Positions 6,667-13,891 of a stretch of DNA of 14,018 nt are shown piece by piece; positions within the stretch are counted from its first letter, which is position 1; each line of letters begins with the position of its first letter. The notes beneath the pieces were generated by a model. The model had not been told where the DNA came from, did no database searches, and worked only from the letters and a program-made list of their open reading frames with translations. Source of the DNA: Bacteroidales bacterium UBA3143 (GTDB lineage Bacteria; Bacteroidota; Bacteroidia; Bacteroidales; Dysgonomonadaceae); assembly GCA_002364735.1 (NCBI GenBank), contig DEZB01000029.1, forward strand, positions 1 to 14,018, given 5' to 3'. A program made the translations under genes and the position numbers.

Positions 6667-7611
6667 ATGTTGGAAAAAACAATACTTGATGTTATGAAAA
6701 AAGAAATTTTATATACAACCGCATTAAATGAAAATGGCAATATAATTCATGTAAATGATACTGACAAAGGTGAAGCCTATTATTGTCCACTGTGCAAGGA
6801 TAAATATATATTAAGAAAGAGTGGAAGGGTAGGTAAAGGAACTAAGCGACCACACTTTGCTCATAATAATTTATCGCCCAATTGTACACCAGAAGGTGTT
6901 TTGCATTATTCATTTAAAAAATCGCTGGTTGATTTATTGAAGCGATATAAATCAGAATAAAAACCGTTAAGAGTTAATTGGAAATGTAATATTTGTTCTT
7001 TTAAAAGCTGTTCAATTAGGATACAAACCAATTTATTAGAGATAACCGACAGAATAGAAGAAGAGTATTACTTGAAAGTATGTCAACCCGATATTACTCT
7101 GCTTGATAAAGATGGAGATGTTATTGCAGCAATTGAAATTGTGGTTACTCATAAGCCTAAAGAAAATACTTTGCTCTACTATGAGAAAAATGGAATAACG
7201 CTGATTCAAATAAATTTAGAGTCTGAAGATGATTTGCTTAAGGTGGAGGAGAGAATTTCTAATCCTGATATTGTAAACTTCTGTCTTATACCTGAATGTT
7301 CAAACTTCAAAAATCATGTAGTGGGTAGGATACTGAATGTGAAAAAAGTAAGGTGTGCCGATTATCGTTATCCAAAGCTGTCATGCATTGTTGCTGCAAA
7401 TTGTGTTTTCGGGCCCATAACAACTACACTTTTTACTCTTAATGAAATTGAAGAAGCAAAAACAAAAGGTGTTTATTTTAAAATACTAAAAAATGAAACA
7501 ACAAATAGAGAGTTTAGTGTTGTTGGTTGTAAAAATTGCGAATTAATTCAGGATAAAGAAAGGCGGATTAATGAAATAAGAATGAGTAAGTATAGAAGAC
7601 GCCCTCTGTAA
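6667..7611 (+). pseudogene. CoiA-like zinc-finger/PD-(D/E)XK protein gene broken by one in-frame TAA
   Basis: Codons 1-97 read as the N-terminus of a CoiA-like protein: YYCPLCKDKY (C40, C43), RPHFAHNN (H63, H66), C73 and PEGVLHYSFKKSL. TAA at 6958-6960 is codon 98. The same frame then continues without another stop to 7611: WKCNICSFKSC (a second C-x2-C), QPDITLLDKDGDVIAAIEIV (D142, E157) and VTHKPKENTLLYYEKNGITL, then a cysteine-bearing C-terminus. Both halves belong to one family and one frame, so this is a single 314-codon gene with one nonsense codon. CoiA-like proteins join a zinc-binding HFAH segment to a PD-(D/E)XK-type nuclease; the exact role of this branch is unknown. TTG at 7072 could restart translation of the nuclease half. 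Alternatives are a sequencing error or stop readthrough. A start at M10 (6694) is equally possible. Confidence 0.75.
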
Positions 7612-7651
7612 TTAATTATTAAAAATCAGGTTCAGACATTTGAAAAAAATT

Positions 7652-7755
7652 AAATTTCTAAACCATGATTAAAGGATTACGTGATGAAGATGATATGTAG
7701 TGTAGTTAGACATAATCAAGTGATTCAAGGGAATCAGGCGAATCAAGGTTCTGAC
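7652..7755. repeat. ~110-bp intergenic repeat, copy R3, with a stray end just upstream
   Basis: AAATTTCTAAACCATGATT to GAATCAAGGTTCTGACA, with the core TGTAGTTAGACATAATCAA intact. An isolated right-hand end (AATCAGGTTCAGACATTT, 7624-7641) lies just before it, so fragments of at least two copies are stacked directly after the broken CoiA-like gene. Confidence 0.75.
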
Positions 7756-7757
7756 AG

Positions 7758-7870
7758 AAGAAGGATTGGATGATGGGCATGATATGTAGTGTAGTTGTAT
7801 ATAATCACCCTTCGACTCCGCTCAGGGTATGGTAATCAATGGAGTTGAGCCAGTCAAGGTTCAGACAATT
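7758..7870. repeat. ~110-bp intergenic repeat, copy R4, chimeric
   Basis: It lacks the left end (starts near AAGGATTGGATGATG), keeps ATGTAGTGTAGTTGTATATAA and ends normally with GTCAAGGTTCAGACAATT. The interior from 7808 is replaced by CCCTTCGACTCCGCTCAGGG, an imperfect hairpin element of a different kind. R3 and R4 are in tandem. Confidence 0.6.
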
Positions 7871-7904
7871 AGAAATTAGTTGAAAGAAATTGCAGAGAGC
7901 TTCC

Positions 7905-8129
7905 CGACCCTAAAATGGGTCGAATATGAATAGCCCCGTATGAAATGCTGGATTTATGAATAGTAGTAGCGATTGGAATCCTAAAGGGATTCAATTATTT
8001 ATTTAAACATTTGTATCACAGATTAATCCCACCTCAAAGTGTTGAACCCCTTTAGGGTTCGTTGGTGATTGGGGTTTGATTACCATGGGTTTACACCCAT
8101 AGCTATTCACATTTAACCACTTTGTGGTT
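7905..8129. repeat. Block of five short perfect hairpins
   Basis: Five perfect 6-bp stems lie in 225 bases: CGACCC-TAAAAT-GGGTCG (7905-7922), GAATCC-TAAAG-GGATTC (7976-7992), GAACCC-CTTTA-GGGTTC (8044-8060), ATGGGT-TTAC-ACCCAT (8085-8100) and AACCAC-TTT-GTGGTT (8115-8129). A sixth, degraded one may lie near 7934-7950. No gene is seen. The block is followed directly by a right half of the ~110-bp repeat, so it seems to have replaced or split a repeat copy. Confidence 0.7.
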
Positions 8130-8130
8130 A

Positions 8131-8169
8131 ATATAATCAAGTCTATCAAGCGAATCAAGGTACAGACAA
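8131..8169. repeat. Right-half fragment of the ~110-bp repeat
   Basis: ATATAATCAAGTCTATCAAG then CGAATCAAGGTACAGACAA: the right third of the repeat with no left end, abutting the last hairpin of the preceding block. Confidence 0.6.
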
Positions 8170-8181
8170 ATGAAAAAGATT

Positions 8182-8279
8182 AAATTTCTGAACCATGATA
8201 AAAGAATTGGATGATGACCTTGATAGAGGTGTAGTTTGATATAATCAAGAGAATCTTGCAAATCAAGGTTCAGACAATT
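8182..8279. repeat. ~110-bp intergenic repeat, copy R5
   Basis: AAATTTCTGAACCATGATAA to AAATCAAGGTTCAGACAATT, both ends intact, with a shortened interior (GAGAATCTTGCAAATCAAGG). The base run before it (AAAAAGATTAAATTTC) also resembles that before R3. Confidence 0.75.
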
Positions 8280-8281
8280 TT

Positions 8282-8302
8282 AATTGCATCATCAACGCAA
8301 TT
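8282..8302. repeat. Small hairpin unit AATTGC...GCAATT next to R5
   Basis: AATTGC-ATCATCAAC-GCAATT, a 6-bp stem with a 9-base loop, follows R5 at nearly the same distance as the unit at 5404 follows R2. Confidence 0.5.
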
Positions 8303-8311
8303 AAAATAATT

Positions 8312-8492
8312 TCGCAAATCAATTGTTCAAACAATTATATATATGACATTGTTAATTGAGGAATAGGTCAATAAAAGTTATGTTAACGTTGAATATTCTG
8401 CAAATAATTGGAGTGATAAAAAAATTATGTATATTGTTTAAGATAGAGTCACAAAAATCATTTAATCATTCAAAACAACGGTTCAAACAATT
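8312..8492. repeat. Two stray right ends of the repeat family
   Basis: TCGCAAATCAATTGTTCAAA with CAATTA (8312-8338), and a variant end at 8456-8492 whose core is TCATTTAATCATTC then CAACGGTTCAAACAATTA. The second variant recurs at 11548. I see no gene between 7612 and 8608; frames open there pass through repeats and have no family features. Confidence 0.45.
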
Positions 8493-8535
8493 AATGGTTG
8501 GTACAAGGGACATGACACGACCTCTCCTGTTCATT

Positions 8536-8568
8536 GAGGCGCAGATGAATATGCTCACTATCGAAAGG
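8536..8568 (+). repeat. REP-like element, decayed copy D
   Basis: GAGGCGCAGATGAATATG then CTCACTATCGAAAGG aligns base for base with copy B at 5429, but both the hairpin arm and the CCAGCGA tail are mutated. Confidence 0.5.
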
Positions 8569-8608
8569 AACAGAACAGAAAAAACAAATTAAAAATTTAT
8601 ATATATAT

Positions 8609-9217
8609 ATGGAAAATGTGGAAGAATTAATTTTAGCTTCTTTGAAAGAATTATTGGAGTTGAAAAGCATTACAGAAGTAGATGGTGAAACAAAAAGCAA
8701 ACTTATTTATCCATTAAAGCGAGATGGCACAAGAAGGATAAGTAAACAAGAAGCAAAGCTTATATTTGTTAAGCATATTGAACAATATGGCGATTATTAT
8801 TATTCCGTAGAAGCACCAACAAGGAATAAGTATCCATCTGCTGGTTCAATTCCGATGTTGGGAAGCATTGATGTATGCTTGTATGAAGATGCCAATCGTA
8901 AACATTTAATTGAGTTCTTAGCATTGAATCAGAAGCAAATTTCCTATTCAAAAATTTTTGAGAAGCTGTATTGTGATCAAGAGGGTTTGAACAATTACTT
9001 CATACATATACTTCAAAAAGCAAATAAGAGTACCATTATGAATGTTGAAATCAAATACTCAGAAGCAATAGAGAGTGTTAGAGAGAAACAAACAACATTT
9101 CTATCTTGTTTGAAAATATTTTTATGCGAAATAGATGAAAAAAGGATATCAATGTATGAAATAGATGAGAGTGGGACGTTGTCATCTGCTCATGAAGTTT
9201 ATAAATGGGAGGGATGA
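8609..9217 (+). CDS. PD-(D/E)XK-like hypothetical protein, catalytic lysine apparently lost
   Basis: The product has 202 residues. The pattern RRISKQEAKLIFVKHIE, YYYSVEAPT (E68), GSIDVCLYE (D88) and HLIEFLALN (E102, L104), then SYSKIFEKLYCDQEGLNNYF resembles, from memory, a Bacteroidota family with a PD-(D/E)XK core in which the last motif is usually IEFKALN. Here the lysine position (104) is leucine, so nuclease activity may be lost. There is no signal peptide or membrane segment. The gene stands alone after a repeat-rich interval and is the last gene of the accessory block; it converges on selD. The start is preceded by an AT-only run (TATATATATATATGG), with no Shine-Dalgarno site. Confidence 0.6.
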   Translation: MENVEELILASLKELLELKSITEVDGETKSKLIYPLKRDGTRRISKQEAKLIFVKHIEQYGDYYYSVEAPTRNKYPSAGSIPMLGSIDVCLYEDANRKHLIEFLALNQKQISYSKIFEKLYCDQEGLNNYFIHILQKANKSTIMNVEIKYSEAIESVREKQTTFLSCLKIFLCEIDEKRISMYEIDESGTLSSAHEVYKWEG

Positions 9218-9273
9218 AAAGAGGTAAGAGGTAAGAGGACTGTTGTTAATGCCTGAGGCAAAATAGACAACAC

Positions 9274-9304
9274 GCACAGGTTTGGAAACCTGCGCCAGCG
9301 AGGA
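9274..9304 (+). repeat. REP-like hairpin element, copy C, between converging genes
   Basis: GCACAGGTTT-GG-AAACCTGCGC pairs over 10 bases with one mismatch, followed by the family tail GCGCCAGCGA. It lies just past the ends of the 202-aa gene and of selD, so it could also act as a bidirectional transcript end, though it lacks a strong T-tract. Confidence 0.6.
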
Positions 9305-9314
9305 ATGGTAGCGA

Positions 9315-10346
9315 TCACTTCACCACAATCAATCTTTCGCCTTTCTTCATAAACTTTCCGAAGGAGGCAACTTGTAATCCTTCTGTGGCTAATAGTGATT
9401 TTACTTCTGCAATGGCTGAAGGAGCTATAGCAATCATTAAACCACCGCTTGTTTGTGGGTCACACAGTATAAATTTATCATCATCGGAACGAAGTTGCAC
9501 TTTATCGCCATAACTATCCCAATTGCGATAAGTTCCTCCAGGAATGCATTCTTGCTCCAAATACGCTTGCACTTTCGGCAGCAGTGGAATCATATCTAAC
9601 ATGATTTCGGCAGATAGATTGCTTCCCTCACACATTTCAACTAAATGGCCCAACAATCCAAAACCAGTAACATCTGTCATTGCTTTTATGCCCGCTATTT
9701 TTGATAGTTTGCTACCAATTTTATTGAGTTGCATCATTGAATTGGGTGCAAAGTCAGCATCTTCCTCTTTCAATTTTCCTTGTTTTTGTGCGGTGCTCAA
9801 TATGCCTACACCCAAAGGCTTGGTTATAAATAATTCGCAATCCTCCTCGGCAGTATCATTGCGCTTGAGGTCTTTGATATTAACTCTACCCGTTACAGCC
9901 AAACCGAAGATAGGTTCAGGGCTATCAATACTGTGTCCTCCTGCCAGTGCAATGCCCGCTTCGGCACACATGCTTCGCCCACCTTCTAACACCTGTTGTG
10001 CCACTTCTGGGGCTAATTTGTCTAATGGCCAACCCAATATGGCGATTGCCAACAGGGGCTCTCCACCCATAGCATACACATCACTAATGGCATTAGCTGC
10101 AGCTATACGTCCAAACGAAAAAGGATCGTCGACAATGGGCATAAAAAAATCTGTGGTGCTGATAATGGCTGTGCCATCGCCTAAGTCATATACTGCTGCA
10201 TCATCTCTGCTATCATTGCCCACCAATAGGTGAGGGTGATTCCCTTTTGATAATTCTGTATGTAAGATGGTACTTAAAGTCTGTGGCGAAATTTTGCACC
10301 CACAACCTGCACCATGACTATATTGCGTAAGTTTTATATTGTTCAT
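9315..10346 (-). CDS. selD: Selenide, water dikinase (selenophosphate synthase), cysteine form
   Basis: SelD makes selenophosphate from selenide and ATP, the selenium donor for selenouridine in tRNA and for selenocysteine. The 343-residue product matches E. coli SelD closely along its length: YSHGAGCGCKISP at the start (C15 and K18 correspond to catalytic Cys17 and Lys20 in E. coli), DDAAVYDLGDG, STTDFFMPIVDDPF, ANAISDVYAMGG, GGHSIDSPEPIFGLAVTG, MTDVTGFGLLGHL and CDPQTSGGL. It uses cysteine, not selenocysteine. It is cytoplasmic and complete. The ATG (10346-10344) follows the mnmH stop codon directly, so the two genes form an operon with probable translational coupling. No selA, selB or tRNA-Sec is in the window, so the visible use of selenium is tRNA modification. 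Confidence 0.97.
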   Translation of the reverse strand: MNNIKLTQYSHGAGCGCKISPQTLSTILHTELSKGNHPHLLVGNDSRDDAAVYDLGDGTAIISTTDFFMPIVDDPFSFGRIAAANAISDVYAMGGEPLLAIAILGWPLDKLAPEVAQQVLEGGRSMCAEAGIALAGGHSIDSPEPIFGLAVTGRVNIKDLKRNDTAEEDCELFITKPLGVGILSTAQKQGKLKEEDADFAPNSMMQLNKIGSKLSKIAGIKAMTDVTGFGLLGHLVEMCEGSNLSAEIMLDMIPLLPKVQAYLEQECIPGGTYRNWDSYGDKVQLRSDDDKFILCDPQTSGGLMIAIAPSAIAEVKSLLATEGLQVASFGKFMKKGERLIVVK

Positions 10347-11369
10347 CTATTTTATTAGTTCTAATAATTGTTTTGCATTTTCTGCATGATCTACTGTGTC
10401 TAAAGGAATGTGCTGCACCATTTCGGGGTTTCTGTTGCTCACTCCTGTGAGGTAGGCTTTGTCATAATATTGCAATGTTATCATGGCTACCCTATAATAA
10501 TCTCGATTTTCTAAAGCAACCAAAGCAGCTTGTACGTTTTGTCCTCCCAAACGCTTTGCGATGCCATTAATAGCTTTCGCTAATTGATTAGGATCGAAAG
10601 CAGCGTATTCTTCTACTAAAAATTTGGCGCGTTCTTCCTTCGGTATATCGATAAAGTACAACTGATTGGATCGCATTTGCGCATACAGAGCTTTGGGTAT
10701 CTGCACACAACCAATTCGTGCACTCTCATCTTCCACCCACAAGGGTTGTTGGCTATCTAAGTGACGCCAATACTCAAAGAATTTATTTTCGAAATATTGT
10801 GATGAGGGTTGAGGTTTCTCTCCTAAAGAACCAAAAGCCGATCCTTTGTGATGTGCCATTCTTTCTAAATCGACCACCTGTTCTCCAAGGCGTTTTAATT
10901 CATCTAATATAAACGTTTTTCCACTTCCAGTGAAGCCACCTAATACATTGAACTTAATTTTCTGTTCGAAGAAATCTAACACATAGTTGCGAAAAGCTTT
11001 GTATCCTCCCTCAATTACATACACCTCCTCGAACCCATTTTCATGCAAATGCTCGGCAAACGAATGGCTGCGCATACCACCTCTCCAGCAATGTACTGCA
11101 ATGGCTCCTCCTTTTGCAACCGTAGCACTTTCTTCTAAAAACCACTGTAACTTTGGCGTAACATATTCATAACCTAACTCTACAGCCTTTTCTTTCGACT
11201 TCTTTTTGTAAACAGTTCCAACAGCTGCTCGCTCTTCATCTGAGAATAAGGGGATATTGACAGCTCCAACAATGTGTCCTTGTTGAAACTCTCCAGGAGA
11301 ACGCACATCTACCAAAGGAATAAGGGGAGCTTTCTCATAATATTCTTGTATTGATATTTCATATAACAT
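10347..11369 (-). CDS. mnmH: tRNA 2-selenouridine synthase MnmH
   Basis: MnmH (SelU/YbbB) converts 2-thiouridine at tRNA position 34 to 2-selenouridine through a geranylated intermediate, using selenophosphate from SelD. Counting from the preferred start, the product has 340 residues: an N-terminal rhodanese domain with VDVRSPGEF (20-28) and the active-site loop HCWRGGMRS (C94), then a P-loop GGFTGSGKT (144-152) and the C-terminal domain. A longer reading from 11393 adds eight codons, but a -7 box TACCTTTG (11382-11375) lies inside them, so the ATG at 11369-11367 is preferred. This makes the mRNA nearly leaderless. selD follows without a gap. Confidence 0.95.
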   Translation of the reverse strand: MLYEISIQEYYEKAPLIPLVDVRSPGEFQQGHIVGAVNIPLFSDEERAAVGTVYKKKSKEKAVELGYEYVTPKLQWFLEESATVAKGGAIAVHCWRGGMRSHSFAEHLHENGFEEVYVIEGGYKAFRNYVLDFFEQKIKFNVLGGFTGSGKTFILDELKRLGEQVVDLERMAHHKGSAFGSLGEKPQPSSQYFENKFFEYWRHLDSQQPLWVEDESARIGCVQIPKALYAQMRSNQLYFIDIPKEERAKFLVEEYAAFDPNQLAKAINGIAKRLGGQNVQAALVALENRDYYRVAMITLQYYDKAYLTGVSNRNPEMVQHIPLDTVDHAENAKQLLELIK

Positions 11370-11374
11370 GGGTG

Positions 11375-11382
11375 CAAAGGTA
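11375..11382 (-). promoter_or_regulatory. -7 box TACCTTTG of the mnmH-selD operon
   Basis: It matches TAnnTTTG and ends only 5 bases before the preferred mnmH ATG, so transcription should begin at or next to the start codon. A clear TTG at -33 is not seen. Confidence 0.55.
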
Positions 11383-11547
11383 GGGAAAATCAATATAACA
11401 TGATTTAAACGAAAGATAAAATTGAAACATTATCCAAATTGATTTTAGCATTAATCCCACAACATCGTAACAAATTCATCTATTGGTACACTTTTCTTTT
11501 CACCTCTCACACTAAATGGCTATATTTACTTCCATAATAATTCACAC

Positions 11548-11588
11548 AAATCATTTAATCATTCCAATCAACGGTTCAGATAATTATA
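11548..11588. repeat. Stray right end of the repeat family between the SDR gene and mnmH
   Basis: TCATTTAATCATTCCAATC followed by AACGGTTCAGATAATTATA matches the variant end at 8456-8492. The rest of the interval 11394-11615 holds only the mnmH promoter region and a 22-codon minus-strand scrap without a start. Confidence 0.6.
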
Positions 11589-11615
11589 AAGGAGTAGCTT
11601 TCTGCCCGATTGAAT

Positions 11616-12338
11616 CTACGCAAATGGCATACTATTAGAGCGACGAATGTTTATATTATCAATCACCCCGTTTCTTCTGTTTTTTAGGAGAAACTCTACA
11701 ATATCTGCAATTTCTTCAGGTTGTATCAATTGTGATTCATCAATATCTGAACGAGTAGTTTTAACCATATCTGTTGCAACTCCTCCGGGTGCAATGGTGT
11801 GGACTCTGATGCCAAGTGGTTGCACCTCTTTGGCCAACACTTTTGAGAAGCCCATCAGTGCATGTTTGGAAGCTGAATAAACTGCTTGATCTACATAACC
11901 CAATCGACCCACAACTGAAGATATATTTACAATGGTGGCACAAGATGATTGTTTTAAATAGGGGATGGACTCTTTACACAAAAAAAATGGAGCACGGGCA
12001 TTTACAGTCAGTGTTTGATCCCACTCCTCAATGCTGGTCTTCTCCAACGATTTTGAAATAGCATATCCAGCATTGTTCACCAATACATCTAATTGTCCAA
12101 ACATACGAATGGTTTCATCAATTAACTGTTTGGGTGTGTCGGGAGTGGAGATGTCGGCAACAATTATATGCACCTTTGTTCCAGACTTTTCTATTTCCTT
12201 TTTTAAAATATCGAGTTTGTCAGCATTTCTACCTGTAATGACCAAGTTCATTCCCATTCCCGATAAGCTATTGGCAAGGGCTGTTCCTATTCCTCCTGAT
12301 GCCCCAGTTATTAAAGCAATCTTTCCTGTTAAATCCAT
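11616..12338 (-). CDS. Short-chain dehydrogenase/reductase (classical SDR)
   Basis: The 240-residue product is a classical SDR: cofactor motif TGASGGIG (11-18), a TGR segment (35-37), NNAG (88-91), catalytic N113, S141 in ISSVVG, and Y154-x3-K158 in YSASK. It oxidises or reduces an unidentified hydroxyl/keto substrate with NAD(P)(H). R37 and K41 after the second beta strand hint at NADP(H). The tail INIRRSNSMPFA is of a type common in 3-ketoacyl-ACP-reductase-like SDRs, but FabG activity is not assigned. The start ATG is preceded by AGGAG at 5-6 bases, the clearest ribosome site in the window, and by a full promoter at 12375-12405. It is transcribed alone and divergently from the YccF gene. 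Confidence 0.92.
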   Translation of the reverse strand: MDLTGKIALITGASGGIGTALANSLSGMGMNLVITGRNADKLDILKKEIEKSGTKVHIIVADISTPDTPKQLIDETIRMFGQLDVLVNNAGYAISKSLEKTSIEEWDQTLTVNARAPFFLCKESIPYLKQSSCATIVNISSVVGRLGYVDQAVYSASKHALMGFSKVLAKEVQPLGIRVHTIAPGGVATDMVKTTRSDIDESQLIQPEEIADIVEFLLKNRRNGVIDNINIRRSNSMPFA

Positions 12339-12374
12339 ACTCCTATTAAATTATTGATGTTATTTAAATGAAAA

Positions 12375-12405
12375 CAAATGTAGTTATTTAATGATGTCTA
12401 TGCAA
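12375..12405 (-). promoter_or_regulatory. Promoter of the SDR gene, TTG-N20-TACATTTG
   Basis: On the minus strand TTG (12405-12403) is followed after exactly 20 bases by TACATTTG (12382-12375), the Bacteroidota -33/-7 arrangement. The leader to the ATG at 12338 would be about 30 bases. Confidence 0.65.
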
Positions 12406-12575
12406 GTATTGACGTGTTGTGAGCTATTTCGCTAAGAGCTAATAGTTATTTTTCCTTTGAGTGTTCCTAATTACGAGTATAGCTTAATTCAATTATTGTT
12501 TTCCTGTTTGCTACTGGTCTTTTCTATATTGAAAGTTTAGATAGATAGTATAAGCACAAATAAAAGTAGATTAAG

Positions 12576-12583
12576 TATCTTTG
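12576..12583 (+). promoter_or_regulatory. -7 box TATCTTTG of the YccF-family gene
   Basis: It matches TAnnTTTG and lies 39 bases before the ATG at 12623, with an AT-rich leader (ATATATATATATAAAC). No TTG at -33. Confidence 0.5.
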
Positions 12584-12622
12584 TTTTCACATTCTCATAT
12601 ATATATATAAACAAGGGCAATT

Positions 12623-12997
12623 ATGAAATTTATTGGTAATATTATTTGGGTTGTTTTTGGTGGAATTATCGTCGCCATTGAATATCTTTTGGCAAGTATT
12701 CCTTTTTTTATTTCAATTATTGGTATCCCCTTTGGAATTCAAAGTCTGAAAATAGCGTCTGTTGCACTATGGCCTTTTGGCAAAAAGGTAGTAGTTACAG
12801 AAGGTAGTACAGGCTGCCTCTCTGTAATTATGAATATCATCTGGTTTTTTATTGGAGGCATTTGGATATGTCTAACCCACTTTGCATTTGGGTTGATTTT
12901 TTATATCACAATAATTGGTATCCCGTTTGGTAATCAACATATGAAGCTTGCTAAATTAGCACTGACACCTTTTGGGCGTGAAGTTGTGGAGAAATAG
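12623..12997 (+). CDS. YccF-family inner-membrane protein (DUF307)
   Basis: The 124-residue product is built of two tandem copies of the family motif: GIPFGIQSLKIASVALWPFG (34-53) and GIPFGNQHMKLAKLALTPFG (99-118), each preceded by a hydrophobic pair of helices (about 5-32 and 67-97). This is the typical length and layout of YccF proteins, small membrane proteins of unknown function. There is no cleavable signal peptide; the first hydrophobic segment should stay as an anchor. The gene has its own promoter and is divergent from the SDR gene, so no operon partner hints at its role. The start is the only ATG giving the usual K-F-I-G-N-I-I-W N-terminus. Confidence 0.92.
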   Translation: MKFIGNIIWVVFGGIIVAIEYLLASIPFFISIIGIPFGIQSLKIASVALWPFGKKVVVTEGSTGCLSVIMNIIWFFIGGIWICLTHFAFGLIFYITIIGIPFGNQHMKLAKLALTPFGREVVEK

Positions 12998-13214
12998 TTG
13001 TTAAATCTAACTGCTTTGTGGATAAATAGTGAAAATTGAAAAGAAGTAGAAGTAAAATGGTAAGTAAATTAAATTAGAAAATAGACAATATATTTATTGA
13101 GCCAATTAACTCTTTTAATCGGATCATTTCTAAATTTACGCTCTAATTAATGAATTGCTGAATAAACAATCTACAATAAAAATTTACTCTCCTCACTGCG
13201 ATAGCGGTTTTCGA

Positions 13215-13334
13215 TTAGCAATACACTAAGTCATCGCATGATAACTTAATTTCTAGCTTATCTAATTTCTCAAAAGCTTTTTTTACCTCTACTTGGTCTT
13301 TTGTTGAGAGAAATCGAGGTATCAGTATGTCCAT
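13215..13334 (-). other. 39-codon minus-strand frame, possible gene scrap
   Basis: ATG at 13334-13332 reads MDILIPRFLSTKDQVEVKKA then FEKLDKLEIKLSCDDLVYC and stops. The look (DIL near the start, two helices, then L-x-C-DDLVY) faintly recalls the tail of small nucleotidyltransferase-type proteins, but the catalytic GS-x10-D-x-D motif is absent upstream because of stops. It overlaps the likely original start of the DUF6261-like gene. The remaining bases between 12998 and 13326 show no convincing gene, hairpin or RNA. Confidence 0.2.
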
Positions 13335-13367
13335 ATCTAAGATCTACGTAACCATGAGTTTGTAGAT

Positions 13368-13811
13368 ATGTATAGCATTATCATCAATTACATTGAAAAA
13401 CAACAAGTGGATAATGCCAACATCCAAATTGCATTTGAGAGGGTGAAGTCTCACCAAATGAATCTATTAAACATGCAAAAGCGTAAACGAAGTAGTTTCT
13501 CAATAGGGAATAAAGAACTGACTCGCATGCGAAACGATTACTTAATCTCGTTACGACTGAGGGTTAAGTCCTTTTTGTTATCGCCAATCGAAGCGGAGCG
13601 TGATGCTGCAAATCTTATTTATTTTGTGATGAAGCCTTATGGTAAGAAGTATTATGTGGCAACCATTCTTCCTCAAACATTATTAGTGGACGATTTGGAG
13701 GAAAACTTAAAGTACAGCAATGATTTTAGAGACGCAGTTTCGCAGTTGGCACTCAACGACTTGATGAACACCATTATTGACCTAACGATACGCAAAAGTC
13801 AAATGATTTGA
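13368..13811 (+). CDS. DUF6261-like hypothetical protein, probably 5'-frameshifted
   Basis: The open frame gives 147 residues, helical and charged, with no known catalytic motif. Family-like points are IINYIEKQ near the start, LTRMRNDYLISLRLRVKSFL (52-71), ERDAANLIYFVMKPYGKKY and LEENLKYSNDFRDAVSQLAL. The same family pattern is seen in the left-edge gene. Upstream of the ATG the frame continues back to a stop at 13338 and reads DLRNHEFVD, which looks like the missing family N-terminus, while an ATG in another frame at 13327 begins MSIS. A one-base loss near 13339 would explain this. The product also seems short at the C-terminus compared with what I recall for DUF6261 (over 200 residues). Function unknown. 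Confidence 0.5.
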   Translation: MYSIIINYIEKQQVDNANIQIAFERVKSHQMNLLNMQKRKRSSFSIGNKELTRMRNDYLISLRLRVKSFLLSPIEAERDAANLIYFVMKPYGKKYYVATILPQTLLVDDLEENLKYSNDFRDAVSQLALNDLMNTIIDLTIRKSQMI

Positions 13812-13860
13812 TTTCTATTCTTAAATCTCCAATTGCATATTTTCCGTAAGAGTTTATATG

Positions 13861-13891
13861 TTGTTTACAATATTCGAAACATATATATTTG
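13861..13891 (+). promoter_or_regulatory. Promoter TTG-N20-TATATTTG for a gene beyond the right edge
   Basis: TTG (13861-13863) and TATATTTG (13884-13891) are exactly 20 bases apart, as in the SDR promoter. No start codon with a convincing frame follows before 14018, so the served gene or RNA lies outside. Confidence 0.55.

Noticed and set aside
8356..8592. 78-codon plus-strand frame in the repeat-rich interval
   Set aside because: It crosses a stray repeat end and a decayed REP-like element and shows no domain.
9544..10233. 229-codon frame opposite selD
   Set aside because: It is antisense to a highly conserved selD, and its composition follows from the selD codons.
11451..11519. 22-codon minus-strand scrap (FSVRGEKKSVPIDEFVTMLW) upstream of mnmH
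   Set aside because: It has no start codon and is preceded by a stop; it may be the tail of a lost gene but is too short to assign.
12031..12357. Plus-strand frame opposite the SDR gene
   Set aside because: The minus strand encodes a complete SDR with all catalytic motifs, so this is a shadow frame.
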